From Myxococcales bacterium (lineage in GTDB: Bacteria; Myxococcota_A; Bradymonadia; UBA7976; UBA1532), in the NCBI GenBank assembly GCA_020633435.1, contig JACKDP010000003.1:806001-870000 (forward strand): a DNA stretch of 64,000 bases, read 5' to 3'. The notes beneath the pieces were generated by a model. That model worked only from the letters and a program-made list of their open reading frames with translations, searched no databases and was not told the origin of the DNA. The position numbers and the translations under genes were made by a program. Positions within the stretch are counted from its first letter, which is position 1. The number at the start of each line of letters is the position of its first letter. This document shows positions 20,157 through 28,235 of the stretch, piece by piece.

Positions 20157-21560
20157 TCAGTCCTCGACGAGGGCGCAGCGGTTGCCGAAGCCCGTGGCCA
20201 CGCAGGCCTCGCCCATCGCGCAGTCCCCGTCGCCGTTGCAGCGGCCGCGGCTGTTGCACTCGCCCTCTTCACAGCGCCGCGTCAGCGCGCAGTCATCGTC
20301 GCTCTCGCAGCGGTGCACGCAGACCATCGCCCCCAGGATGCGATCGCAGATGCCATCGCCCCCGAAGTCACCGCAGTCATCGGCGCTGGTGCACTCCCGG
20401 GTGCAGATGTTGTCATGGCCCCCCGGATCGCCCTGCAGGCAGAAGTCGGAGGCGTCGCTGCAGTCGGCGCCGCGGCCGCAGCGGCCGCCCGGCTTCACCC
20501 GCCCCCCATCGGGGACGGGCCGGCAGACGCCCTCCTCGCAGGTCGGCAGCCCCAGGCTCAGGCAGTCGCGGTCGATGCGGCACGCCCCCGACGAGCCCGC
20601 GGTGGTCACGGTGTACGCCGTGTCCACCGCCTCGCCCGAGCCGGGCATGGACACGCCCACCAGGTAGCGCCCCGCCGGCGCGTGGGAGAACACCACCTGC
20701 TCCGGGTTGGCGTCGCCCAGGGCCGCGTCCACCAGCCGGCCGTCCGGCCCGAGGGCGATGAGATCCACGTTGCGCCCCGCCGTGAAGGCGACGCTCACCG
20801 CCACCGAGTCACCATCGGCCACGTCCACGGCGAACCAGTCGCGATCCTGCGGGCAGATCTGGCCCTCCACCGGGCCGTTCGCCAGCGCCGTCGCCTGCTC
20901 GTGCCGATCGTCGGGCTCCTGGGCGTCGTCGCCGCAGGGCCCCGGGGCGTAGGGCGTGCACGTCTCGGCCAGGGTGTCGCAGACCTGCGCGTCGCCGCAC
21001 ACCGCGTCCAGCCGGCAGCCCTGGGCCACCGTCAGCCGGTAGCGAGCCGTCTGCCCGCGGTAGCTCTGGACGCGCACCAGGTACGTCCCCGCCGCCGGGG
21101 CCACGAACCGCAGCGCCTCCTCGCCGTACTCGCCGTAGCTGCCCGCCAGCTCCATGCCCGCGGCGTCCAGGACGGCCAGATCCAGATCCCGCTCGATGGG
21201 ATCGGCCGCCAGCTCCAGGCGCACCCGCTGCTCGGCCGCCAGCTCCAGGGCGAAGTAGTCGGCCTGGTCGGGGCAGATGAAGAGGTCGGCTCGGGTGAAG
21301 CCGGGGGCGATGGGCGCCGCCTGCCGCGGCCGCTGGTTCGGGGCCAGATCGTCCTCGCCCGCGCACGGCGTGATGGGCGCCGCGTCGGGCTCGGCGGCGT
21401 CCGCCACCCCCTCGGCGTCGGGCGCCGGCGGCGCCGCGTCCGCCACCGTCGCGTCGGCCACCGCCACGTCCGGGGCCGCGTCCACCGGCGTCGCCGCGGG
21501 CTTCGGATCTTCGGTGCAGGCGGCCAGGCCGAGGAGCAGGGCGAGAGCGGGGGTGCGCAT
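20157..21560 (-). CDS. Cys-rich lipoprotein with two PPC-like domains
   Basis: The 467-residue product has a lipoprotein leader (LLLGLAAC, lipidated Cys15), an Ala/Asp/Pro linker to about residue 62, then two pre-peptidase C-terminal (PPC)-like beta-sandwiches (about 65-180 and 210-320), each carrying the ADYF/DWFAVDV-type core. The last 140 residues hold about 20 Cys residues in short CxxDxDC and CxxGxC repeats, probably disulfide-bonded knots. These architectures are typical of large-genome myxobacterial surface proteins. It should be exported and tethered to the outer membrane; no enzymatic function is visible. It converges with the ECF sigma gene, 32 bases away. Confidence 0.85.
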   Translation of the reverse strand: MRTPALALLLGLAACTEDPKPAATPVDAAPDVAVADATVADAAPPAPDAEGVADAAEPDAAPITPCAGEDDLAPNQRPRQAAPIAPGFTRADLFICPDQADYFALELAAEQRVRLELAADPIERDLDLAVLDAAGMELAGSYGEYGEEALRFVAPAAGTYLVRVQSYRGQTARYRLTVAQGCRLDAVCGDAQVCDTLAETCTPYAPGPCGDDAQEPDDRHEQATALANGPVEGQICPQDRDWFAVDVADGDSVAVSVAFTAGRNVDLIALGPDGRLVDAALGDANPEQVVFSHAPAGRYLVGVSMPGSGEAVDTAYTVTTAGSSGACRIDRDCLSLGLPTCEEGVCRPVPDGGRVKPGGRCGRGADCSDASDFCLQGDPGGHDNICTRECTSADDCGDFGGDGICDRILGAMVCVHRCESDDDCALTRRCEEGECNSRGRCNGDGDCAMGEACVATGFGNRCALVED

Positions 21561-21665
21561 GGGACCTCACGGGGCGACGGGGCGCGGCATGCTAGCTCAT
21601 CGCCACGCGGGTCGCGTCTTTCGCGCACAAAGCCATGAATGGCAAGGGGAATCCGCGCCAGCCCC

Positions 21666-22415
21666 TCAAGCGAGGCCGGCGGCCAGCACCGCCAGCGCGA
21701 CGTCCAGGTGGGTCTCGGGGGGCAGCGTGCGGCCGAGGAGCTGCAGCAGGCCCGCCCGCCGCTGCAGGCGGTCGTCGTACGTCGCCTGGGGGGCGGCGGC
21801 GCGTAGCCGCTCGATGATGAAGGCGAAGGTCGCCTGCCGCGTGGGCTGCACGGGCTGCCCCGGCCCATCGAACAGCACCTCGGCCTCCGGCACCGAGAGG
21901 GGCGGCCCGAAGTCGCGGTGGACGATCAGGTGGGACGACCACTCCTCGGTGCTGCGCGTCGTCGTGTGGGTCGTCTTCTTCGTCAGCAGCAGCCCGCCCG
22001 AGATGAGGGCGCGGCTCGCGCTGAAGCCCCGGGTCGTGTGGCTCTCGGTCTCCTCCCCCACCACGATGCCCGTCGCCCGCAGCAGCAGCCGCACCTCGCT
22101 CCAGGGCACCGCGTGCACCTCACCGGCCCGCGTCGTGAACCGCGCCATCGTGCCCAGCTCGACGCGCCGCGCGACCACCGGCCGCGGCACCGCCGCCATG
22201 TCGACCACGCAGGGATCGAACCCGCCCGCCGCCAGCGCCCGCCGCAGCGCGCTGGCCTCCGCCGCCTCCGCGAAGCTCGCCACCACCACCGGCCCGCCCC
22301 CCGGCACCACCAGCCGGGCCCGCGCCTCGTAGGCCGTGACCCCGAGGGCGGCCCCGAGGGCCTGAGCGAACGCCGGCTCGGCCGGCGGGAGGGTCTTCAG
22401 GGCGACGACGTGCAT
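21666..22415 (-). CDS. Unknown protein, 249 residues
   Basis: I recognise no family. The N-terminal 70 residues look like an alpha/beta fold with an Ala-rich helix (ASFAEAAEASALRRAL). The middle carries a hydrophilic Thr-rich loop (KKTTHTTTRSTEEW) flanked by beta strands, and the C-terminus is helical. There is no signal peptide or membrane segment. The N-terminal part (LGVTAYEARARL) resembles the small domain seen at the start of some myxobacterial unknown proteins, but I cannot name it. It is preceded upstream by a zinc-ribbon protein gene in the same direction (91 bases away), and may be co-transcribed with it. Confidence 0.75.
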   Translation of the reverse strand: MHVVALKTLPPAEPAFAQALGAALGVTAYEARARLVVPGGGPVVVASFAEAAEASALRRALAAGGFDPCVVDMAAVPRPVVARRVELGTMARFTTRAGEVHAVPWSEVRLLLRATGIVVGEETESHTTRGFSASRALISGGLLLTKKTTHTTTRSTEEWSSHLIVHRDFGPPLSVPEAEVLFDGPGQPVQPTRQATFAFIIERLRAAAPQATYDDRLQRRAGLLQLLGRTLPPETHLDVALAVLAAGLA

Positions 22416-22506
22416 GGCAGGCTCCGGGGCCGGGGCGACAGCGGCCTCCAGGGGGCCGTAACGGCGAGCCTGCCCCCGGTGTTCCCAGAGGCGCAGAACC
22501 CGCGCG

Positions 22507-22956
22507 TCAGGGCCGCTGCCAGTGCTGGCACCCCTTGCAGAAGATGTAGCGCCCCCGAAACCGGCTCACGAAGAACGCCAGCACCAGCAGCACGGCCGTC
22601 GCGATGGACGTCACCACCCACTCGATCGCCGCCGGTCCCGGCATCAGGCCCCCCACCGCCGGCCCCTCGCCCGCCCCGATCAGCACCCACCACCAGCCGA
22701 CCACGCTCATGAGCACGAATGGCAGGCACAGCAGCCCACACAGCCACGACGCGTCCTCCCGCTTCTTCACCTCGGCCTTCAAGCCACACAGCAGGCAGCG
22801 CGGCCCGGGCGCCCCGGCGCCGGCCGGCGCCCCGCCCAAGGGCGCCACCACCACGCACACCCCGCCCCCCGCGTGCGCCGGCGCCCCGCAGCTCGGGCAC
22901 GCCGCCGCCCGAGGCGACAGATCCTTGCCGCAGTCCGCGCACCTCACCAGCGCCAC
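22507..22956 (-). CDS. Zinc-ribbon membrane protein
   Basis: The 149-residue protein opens with a zinc-ribbon (CADCGKDLSPRAAACPSCG, four Cys in two CxxC pairs), followed by a Gly/Ala linker, another Cys pair (CLLCG) and two membrane segments (about residues 73-94 and 111-131). A final CKGCQ pair follows. It begins with GTG at 22956 after a GAGGCGG stretch. Such proteins are usually small sensors or scaffolds at the inner membrane; no specific role can be read. The 159 bases upstream, between this gene and the multicopper oxidase stop, hold nothing recognisable. Confidence 0.8.
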   Translation of the reverse strand: MALVRCADCGKDLSPRAAACPSCGAPAHAGGGVCVVVAPLGGAPAGAGAPGPRCLLCGLKAEVKKREDASWLCGLLCLPFVLMSVVGWWWVLIGAGEGPAVGGLMPGPAAIEWVVTSIATAVLLVLAFFVSRFRGRYIFCKGCQHWQRP

Positions 22957-23115
22957 GGGTCCGCCTCGCCTCGATCTCGCGCCATGTGTCGCCCCCTGCC
23001 TGGGGGGTGCCCACTCCCCCCGGGCAACGATTGGAAGCGCTCACCGGCGGTGTGTCAACAGGTCGGGTGATGTCGTACCCGGGCCCACCTCCGAGGGCGG
23101 CACCCGCGGGGTCGC

Positions 23116-24864
23116 TCAGGCCGGGACGATGAGCAGGTTGGCCATCATGCCGGTGTCTTCATGGGGGAGGATGTGACAGTGGTAGACGGCCTTCCCCGTC
23201 CACTCCACGAACCGCATCCACACCGTGCTCTCGGTGTTCTTGCTGATCCACAGGGTGTCCATCAGCGTGCCCGGCGGCTGGGCGATGCCGCCGCTCGACT
23301 TCACCTCGAACGGGTTGACGTGGATGTGGAAGGGGTGGCCCTCCGAGTTGTGCCCGCTGTGGGCGGCGGCCCCCAGCGTCCAGGCCTCGGCCGTGCCCAG
23401 CGTCACCGTCGTGTTGATGGCCTCCTCGACGTACTGGGCGTCGTTGAGGCTGAAGTCGATGCCCACCGCGGGGTTCTGGGTGGCCGGGAAGGCCCCCGTG
23501 AACTCCAGCGTGCGGTCCTCGATGATCTCGTCGGCGGTGATGAGCGGGTAGACGCGGGCGGGCGCCGGCAGGGTGGCCGGCAGCTCCATGGGCTTCGGCG
23601 CCCCGGCCACCACCACGCGGGCGATGACCTTGCGCGAGGCGTCCAGGAACTGCTGGCCCTGGTGGGCCACCTGCACCAGCTCGTAGGTGCCGGCGGCCTC
23701 CGCCTGGATGAGCAGCTCGGCCCGGTTGGCGGGGGCGAGCACCAGCGTGGTGGCGCTCGTCCCGTAGTCCACCCGGCCGTCCCACACGGCCTCGGCGTCG
23801 CCCATGGCCGACGGCTCCAGGGTGCGCAGGGTGCGGGGCGCGTCGAACCCCACCCCGTCCAGGGCGATGAGGTGCAGGTCCAGCCCGGTGAGCACCAGGG
23901 GCATCACCAGATCCGAGCAGGCGTTGAGCAGCCGCAGGCGGACGACCTCGCCGGGCTGGGCCTCGATGACCATCGGCTCGAGGGCCGTCCCCACCGGCGC
24001 GTTGCCCCCGGTCGGGGCGTGATCCTCGCGGAAGAACGGGACGCCGTTGGCGCAGTAGAACCGCACGGCGTAGTCGCCGGTGGTGAAGCCTCCCTTGAGC
24101 TGCGGCTGGTTCACGAAGGCCGGGGGCGTGGCGTCCGCGTCCCAGATGTGGACCAGGTTCCCCCCCTCGAGCGTGCCGAAGGAGTTCCAGATGGCGTTCT
24201 GGACCGGCTCGTAGGTGTAGACGCCGGCCTCCGTCTCCGACTCGAAGAGGCCGATGTCGCTCATCACCAGGTGGACGTCGCGGGCCGCCGCGACGGCGGG
24301 CACTGCGTCCGCGCCCCCCTCCACGATGATCGCCCCGGCCATGCCCGACACCGCCTGCACCGCCGTCGAGCCGTGGTGGTGCGGGTGGTACCAGTACATG
24401 CCCGCCGGCTGATCCGCAGGAATATCAAAGACATAGCTGAACGACTCCCCCGGCGCGATGGCGATCATCGCGGCCAGGGGATCCGACGTCCCCACCGGAT
24501 CGAACAGGTGGGGGATGACGTCGAGGCCGTGCAGGTGCAGGTTCGTCGTGTTCAGGTGGTGGGGCACGTTGTGGTCGCCGGCCCACGCGCTGCTGTCGTA
24601 GTGCGTCAGCTCGTTGACCACCCGGATGGCCAGCCGATCACCCGGGCGGATGGTCAGCGTCGGCCCCGGCACCGTGCCGTTGTAGCTGCGCAGGCGGACG
24701 TCGAGGCCCCCCATCTGGGTGCGCAGCCAGCCCACCTTGAGCTCCACGTCCACGACCCGCTGGCCCGGCGCCGGCCCGGGATCGTCGTCACAGCCGGGCA
24801 CGAGGTGCAGCAGCAGCAGGCCCCCGCCGACCGTCTTGAGGAACGCGCGACGAGTCGTCCTCAC
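23116..24864 (-). CDS. Multicopper oxidase, Tat-exported
   Basis: The 582-residue protein is a laccase/CopA/CueO-type multicopper oxidase with three cupredoxin domains. All four copper-binding motifs are visible: NLHLHGLD (residues about 108-115), YWYHPHHHGS (about 157-166), GHPFHIHVNPFEV and YHCHILPHEDTGMM near the C-terminus. The leader TTRRAFLKTVGG is a twin-arginine signal, and LVPGC at 21-25 could be a lipobox, so it may be a Tat-exported lipoprotein. It should oxidise metal ions or phenolic substrates while reducing O2 to water outside the cytoplasm. The GTG start at 24864 overlaps the TGA of the upstream CxxCH lipoprotein gene by four bases (GTGA), so the two are translationally coupled. 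Confidence 0.95.
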   Translation of the reverse strand: MRTTRRAFLKTVGGGLLLLHLVPGCDDDPGPAPGQRVVDVELKVGWLRTQMGGLDVRLRSYNGTVPGPTLTIRPGDRLAIRVVNELTHYDSSAWAGDHNVPHHLNTTNLHLHGLDVIPHLFDPVGTSDPLAAMIAIAPGESFSYVFDIPADQPAGMYWYHPHHHGSTAVQAVSGMAGAIIVEGGADAVPAVAAARDVHLVMSDIGLFESETEAGVYTYEPVQNAIWNSFGTLEGGNLVHIWDADATPPAFVNQPQLKGGFTTGDYAVRFYCANGVPFFREDHAPTGGNAPVGTALEPMVIEAQPGEVVRLRLLNACSDLVMPLVLTGLDLHLIALDGVGFDAPRTLRTLEPSAMGDAEAVWDGRVDYGTSATTLVLAPANRAELLIQAEAAGTYELVQVAHQGQQFLDASRKVIARVVVAGAPKPMELPATLPAPARVYPLITADEIIEDRTLEFTGAFPATQNPAVGIDFSLNDAQYVEEAINTTVTLGTAEAWTLGAAAHSGHNSEGHPFHIHVNPFEVKSSGGIAQPPGTLMDTLWISKNTESTVWMRFVEWTGKAVYHCHILPHEDTGMMANLLIVPA

Positions 24865-26387
24865 TGCTTGTCCTTGCAGGCCCGCGGCTGGCCGTTCTGG
24901 GTCTGGTAGACGGCGTACTGGTTCAGCGCGACCTGCACCTGCAGGGAGGTGTCGAGGGGTATGGCCCCCGCGTACTTCGGATCGGCGTAGGGCGCCGGCC
25001 AGGGCCGGCTGCCGAAGTAGGCCTTGTTGTCGGCGAGCTGCTGCGCCGTCAGCGTCGGGGGCGGGGTGGACGGCGGGTCCGTCTGGTAGCACAGCCCGTC
25101 GAAGCCGAAGATGGGCGGGATGTTGCCGCCCATCTTGCCCGGCGTGCCCACGGGGGCCGCGCCGAACGCCCCGGCGTGGCAGGACATGCAGGAGCTCTGG
25201 GCGTTGTCCACGGGGCCCGCCAGGCGACCGAAGCAGCCCTCGTGCTCGTAGCTCGTCACGGCCGGGTTCAGCGAGGTCTGCTGCAGCGGCTTGCTGTCCT
25301 CGGGCTGCGCCGCCGGCCAGGTGGCGCCGTCGCTGCCCCACTGCACGCCCAGCGGCTGCAGGCGATCCCAGAACGTCGCCCCGTCCCCCTCGCCGTTGTA
25401 GACGAACGTCCCGTACACCCAGCGCATGGGCGAGCGCGCGTCGACCACCGCCACGTCCATCTGCAGGATGCGCGACTCCTGCACCGTCCGCGCGCAGAGG
25501 TAGTCGCCGTCCGGCGTGGGGGTGTGGCGATCCACCTGCCAGACCGGCGCCCCCTTCAGGGCGGGCACGCACTGCTCGGGGGCGCTCGTGGTGAGGATCT
25601 TCACGACCAGCGTGCCGTCGGGGAAGGGCAGGCCCTTGAGGTTCATGGCGCCGCCCTCGCCGGGCACCGCCTGGGGCACCCCGGCCTGGGCCCCGGTCCG
25701 GGGGATGGCCTGGCCGATGGCCCAGCCGCCCTGGGGGTTGTAGTAGCCCACGGACCACGACTCGAACAGCACCGAGCACGCCTTGTCGGCCACCTTCGAG
25801 CGCAGGCGGTGGACGTTGTCGGCCGGATCGACCGCGCCGACGATGGCCGACAGCGGCACGGACCGCTCGTTGGTGCAGCCGTGCACGAACTCGCGGCCCA
25901 CCCGCGCGTCGAACGCCATCCACGGCACGTTGTACCAGCGCGTCTGGCCGTCCACCTCGGTGCGGAAGCCCACCTCGTTGGCCAGGTTGGGATCCTGGTT
26001 CGCCTTCACGTAGTCCAGGATGGCCGCCATGTACTTCGCCCAGCCGCCCTTGTCGAAGTCGGGGGCGGTGCCGTTGCCGAAGTCGACCTCGACCGACAGC
26101 CAGGGGCAGGTCTCGGGCGTGCACGCCGGCGCCTCGGCCGGGAAGTCAGCGCTCAGCTTGAACACACGTCCCTTCCACGTCGGCGGGGCCGGGAAGGCGG
26201 CGTCCTTGAACGCCGCGTCCGCGACCGTCACAGAAGCCGGCGCGGCGGCGCTCTTCGGCGCCTCGGGAGCCGCCGTCGCGGGCGCGGCCGACGCGGGGGC
26301 CGCGGACGTCGGCGCAGCGGCCGGGGGCGTGTTGTTGCACGCCGGCAACACAGCGAGGCAGGTCACCAGGGACCAACGGTGCTTCAT
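24861..26387 (-). CDS. Lipoprotein with a single CxxCH haem motif
   Basis: The 508-residue product starts with a lipoprotein leader (MKHRWSLVTCLAVLPAC, Cys17), then an Ala/Pro spacer and a long unrecognised body containing several Cys pairs. One haem-c attachment motif, CMSCH, lies at residues 400-404. ATG at 26387 has a close AAGGAGCG upstream and is clearly better than the longer open frame. It is transcribed together with the multicopper oxidase, whose start overlaps its stop. The simplest reading is a periplasmic cytochrome-like protein that exchanges electrons with the oxidase; this is inference from the haem motif and the overlap. The body might bind a substrate, but no enzyme family was recognised. 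Confidence 0.85.
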   Translation of the reverse strand: MKHRWSLVTCLAVLPACNNTPPAAAPTSAAPASAAPATAAPEAPKSAAAPASVTVADAAFKDAAFPAPPTWKGRVFKLSADFPAEAPACTPETCPWLSVEVDFGNGTAPDFDKGGWAKYMAAILDYVKANQDPNLANEVGFRTEVDGQTRWYNVPWMAFDARVGREFVHGCTNERSVPLSAIVGAVDPADNVHRLRSKVADKACSVLFESWSVGYYNPQGGWAIGQAIPRTGAQAGVPQAVPGEGGAMNLKGLPFPDGTLVVKILTTSAPEQCVPALKGAPVWQVDRHTPTPDGDYLCARTVQESRILQMDVAVVDARSPMRWVYGTFVYNGEGDGATFWDRLQPLGVQWGSDGATWPAAQPEDSKPLQQTSLNPAVTSYEHEGCFGRLAGPVDNAQSSCMSCHAGAFGAAPVGTPGKMGGNIPPIFGFDGLCYQTDPPSTPPPTLTAQQLADNKAYFGSRPWPAPYADPKYAGAIPLDTSLQVQVALNQYAVYQTQNGQPRACKDKQ

Positions 26388-26537
26388 CGAGCGCTCCTTC
26401 AGGCGAGTGCCTGGGAGCGTAAGAGACCCTCTGACGAGCGTCAATTGAGAATTACGCTGCGCAGCCACAGGCACAGGCCCGGCCTCCCCCCTGCGGGGGC
26501 GGCCGGACGCGGCGATGGCGTGTGTAGATGAGAAAAA

Positions 26538-26895
26538 TGGAGGCGCCGGGAGTCGAACCCGGGTCCGAAAGTGGTCCACCGCAGGCGTCTACATGCTTAT
26601 CTGATGTACTGTTTTACCGTCAGGCCCGCCCACCAGCAGGCAGCCTTCTGGGAGCTCGACTGAAGTCTCGTGTCGGGTCGCGCCGAGCGGCTCCCCTTCA
26701 CCAGCCTGCTGTAGTGACGCCCACCAGGATCCCGCAGACAAAGATCCGGCAGACGGCTCTCAGGACTGCTTACGCAGCGAGAGCGAGTTCGACGTCGTCG
26801 TTGGCGTCTAGTTTTTCCAGCCGTTTTAACGCGATGACTGGGACCCGCGACATGCAACCAGGGCTTCAACACCCTCGTCGAAACCAATCGCCCCC
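26538..26895 (-). ncRNA. ssrA: tmRNA
   Basis: The 5' end (complement of 26895) reads GGGGGCGATTGGTTTCGACG, and the 3' end (complement of about 26565-26538) contains the T-arm GGTTCGACTCCCGG and closes with CGCCTCCA. The two ends pair as a seven-base acceptor stem with one G-U. The CCA is not encoded; after the discriminator A comes a run of T residues. The resume codon and tag are readable at 26805-26770. The RNA rescues stalled ribosomes and marks the truncated peptides for proteolysis. It is one piece, not permuted. Confidence 0.97.
26770..26805 (-). other. tmRNA proteolysis-tag reading frame
   Basis: Reading from the resume codon GCC (complement of 26805-26803) to TAA (26772-26770) gives the tag ANDDVELALAA followed by stop. 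It ends in the ALAA recognised by ClpXP and ClpAP, and begins with the usual AN. The upstream six bases and the frame length (11 residues) fit known tags. Confidence 0.95.
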
Positions 26896-26914
26896 ATGTT
26901 GCCAACGAGCCGCA

Positions 26915-26932
26915 GGCGGTCCGGGGACCGCC
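26915..26932 (-). other. Perfect inverted repeat in the tmRNA leader
   Basis: GGCGGTCC and GGACCGCC (8 bases each) are separated by two bases, so a strong hairpin forms in the predicted precursor between the start site and the mature 5' end. It could be a processing signal or the terminator of the preceding gene; there is no T-run. Confidence 0.6.
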
Positions 26933-26942
26933 GAGCGGGTGA

Positions 26943-26972
26943 ACAGTAGGGCGCGGCCGGGCCGGTTGTCAA
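26943..26972 (-). promoter_or_regulatory. Probable sigma-70 promoter of the tmRNA gene
   Basis: On the minus strand a perfect TTGACA (26972-26967) is followed after 18 bases by TACTGT (26948-26943), a weak -10 element. Transcription would start near 26936, about 40 bases before the mature tmRNA 5' end, leaving a short leader for RNase P to remove. It sits between the stop of the ADP-ribosyltransferase-like gene (26982) and the tmRNA. Confidence 0.6.
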
Positions 26973-26981
26973 TCGAGGCGG

Positions 26982-28154
26982 TCAGCCGAGGGCCGAGAGG
27001 GAGGCGAGCAGGATGTCCCCGACAGCCCGGTTCTCCTGGTAGAAGCCGCGCTTGAAGAAGACGACGCCGGGGCGCTGGTTGAAGGTGGTCGGGTCGTTGA
27101 AGTCGACGATCGTGTAGCTGCGCGCCGCGATGATCTTGTCGAAGGGCAGCGTGCCCGGGTGGGCGACCTCGGCCTCGTTGTCCTGGCCGTAGTGGGCGAG
27201 GCCCGGCGCCTGGGCCTTGGTGGGCAACAGGAAGCCCCCCTGGGTGTGCACGGCGTAGAGCCAGACCACGCCCTTGGCGTCGCCGCGGGTGGCGAAGGTC
27301 AGCGTGGTGAAGGGGTCGCGCGTGGTGGAGATGTAGCCGCGCAGGAACTCGTCCCCCGCCATGCGGCCGATGTGCATCTCCTCGGACTTGAGGATGGCCC
27401 GCCAGATCTCGTACTCGACCCAGTCGCGGCCCCGCTGCCCCTGGCCCTTGATGTAGCGGACGGCGTCGGCGGCGTTGATCGTCCGGCCATGGCGCTGCTG
27501 CATGTACGCGACGAAGCGGTCCGCGATGAGCTTGACGTACTTGTCATCGGTGCGGGTGGACGGCGGCTGGAAGCCACCCGCCGGCTTGAGCAGGTCGGGG
27601 GAGCGCTGGTCGCCACGGAACGTGTAGGCGTTGATCCGCCGCAGGGCCGCCATCTCGCCCCAGTCCCGCGCCGCGTTGCCGTGCAGGGGGCGCTCGGGCC
27701 GGGCGCCCGGCATCGGGATGAGCTGGTTGTTCGGGCCCAGCATCATGGGGCGGTGGCCGCCCATGTGGCCGGTCTGGCGGAGGCCCGCCGAGGGGCTCGC
27801 GTCCTGCCAGTGGCGGCGCTCCAGCTCGCGGAAGAAGGCCTGGTCGGCGTGGTTGCCGGGCGCCGGGCCCGGGGCCTGGATGAAGTGCAGGTTGTGGCTG
27901 TCGTGCTTCGGGCGGCGGGCCTGGGCCTCCTGCACGTCCATGATGGGGATGCACTCGAAGTCCGCGGAGAGCTTCTGCGCCCAGGGCTCGTCCGCCGGGG
28001 TCAGCGGGCTCGTGCCGCGCTTCGAGAAGAGCGCGGCGCCAAGCGCGGCGGCACCCACGGGGCCGGCGGGGATCAGGCTGGCGGCGGTCAGGCCGGCCCG
28101 GGCGGCCTGGCGGCCCAGCTTCCTCAGGTCTCTCACGGGTCTGTCCCTCGGCAT
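26982..28154 (-). CDS. Probable ADP-ribosyltransferase (R-S-E class toxin-like)
   Basis: The C-terminal half of this 390-residue protein shows the three hallmark regions of cholera/pertussis/pierisin-type mono-ADP-ribosyltransferases in order: the NAD-binding Arg180 in YTFRGDQRSPD, followed by a GGF turn (193-195); the Ser-Thr motif in GYISTTRDP (residues 273-280); and the catalytic E-x-E in DNEAEVAHPG (Glu327, Glu329). The N-terminal 160 residues are unrelated to known toxins as far as I can see, with a hydrophobic Ala/Gly stretch at 21-42 that could be a membrane or secretion element. Whether it is secreted is unclear. An alternative GTG start at 28136 follows GAGGGA. No immunity gene is evident beside it; an antitoxin or ADP-ribosylglycohydrolase was not seen. 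Confidence 0.75.
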   Translation of the reverse strand: MPRDRPVRDLRKLGRQAARAGLTAASLIPAGPVGAAALGAALFSKRGTSPLTPADEPWAQKLSADFECIPIMDVQEAQARRPKHDSHNLHFIQAPGPAPGNHADQAFFRELERRHWQDASPSAGLRQTGHMGGHRPMMLGPNNQLIPMPGARPERPLHGNAARDWGEMAALRRINAYTFRGDQRSPDLLKPAGGFQPPSTRTDDKYVKLIADRFVAYMQQRHGRTINAADAVRYIKGQGQRGRDWVEYEIWRAILKSEEMHIGRMAGDEFLRGYISTTRDPFTTLTFATRGDAKGVVWLYAVHTQGGFLLPTKAQAPGLAHYGQDNEAEVAHPGTLPFDKIIAARSYTIVDFNDPTTFNQRPGVVFFKRGFYQENRAVGDILLASLSALG

Positions 28155-28235
28155 GTCTCGGTCAGATCACCGTAGCAGACCGCGCCGGAGGGGTCAGTCG
28201 CCGCCGCGCGGCGGCGCTGCAAGTGCCCGAAACGA

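Noticed and set aside
26388..26540. tmRNA 3' end as an integration site of a mobile element.
   Set aside because: No integrase gene and no direct repeat of the tmRNA end was seen. The adjoining genes have the same high GC as the rest.
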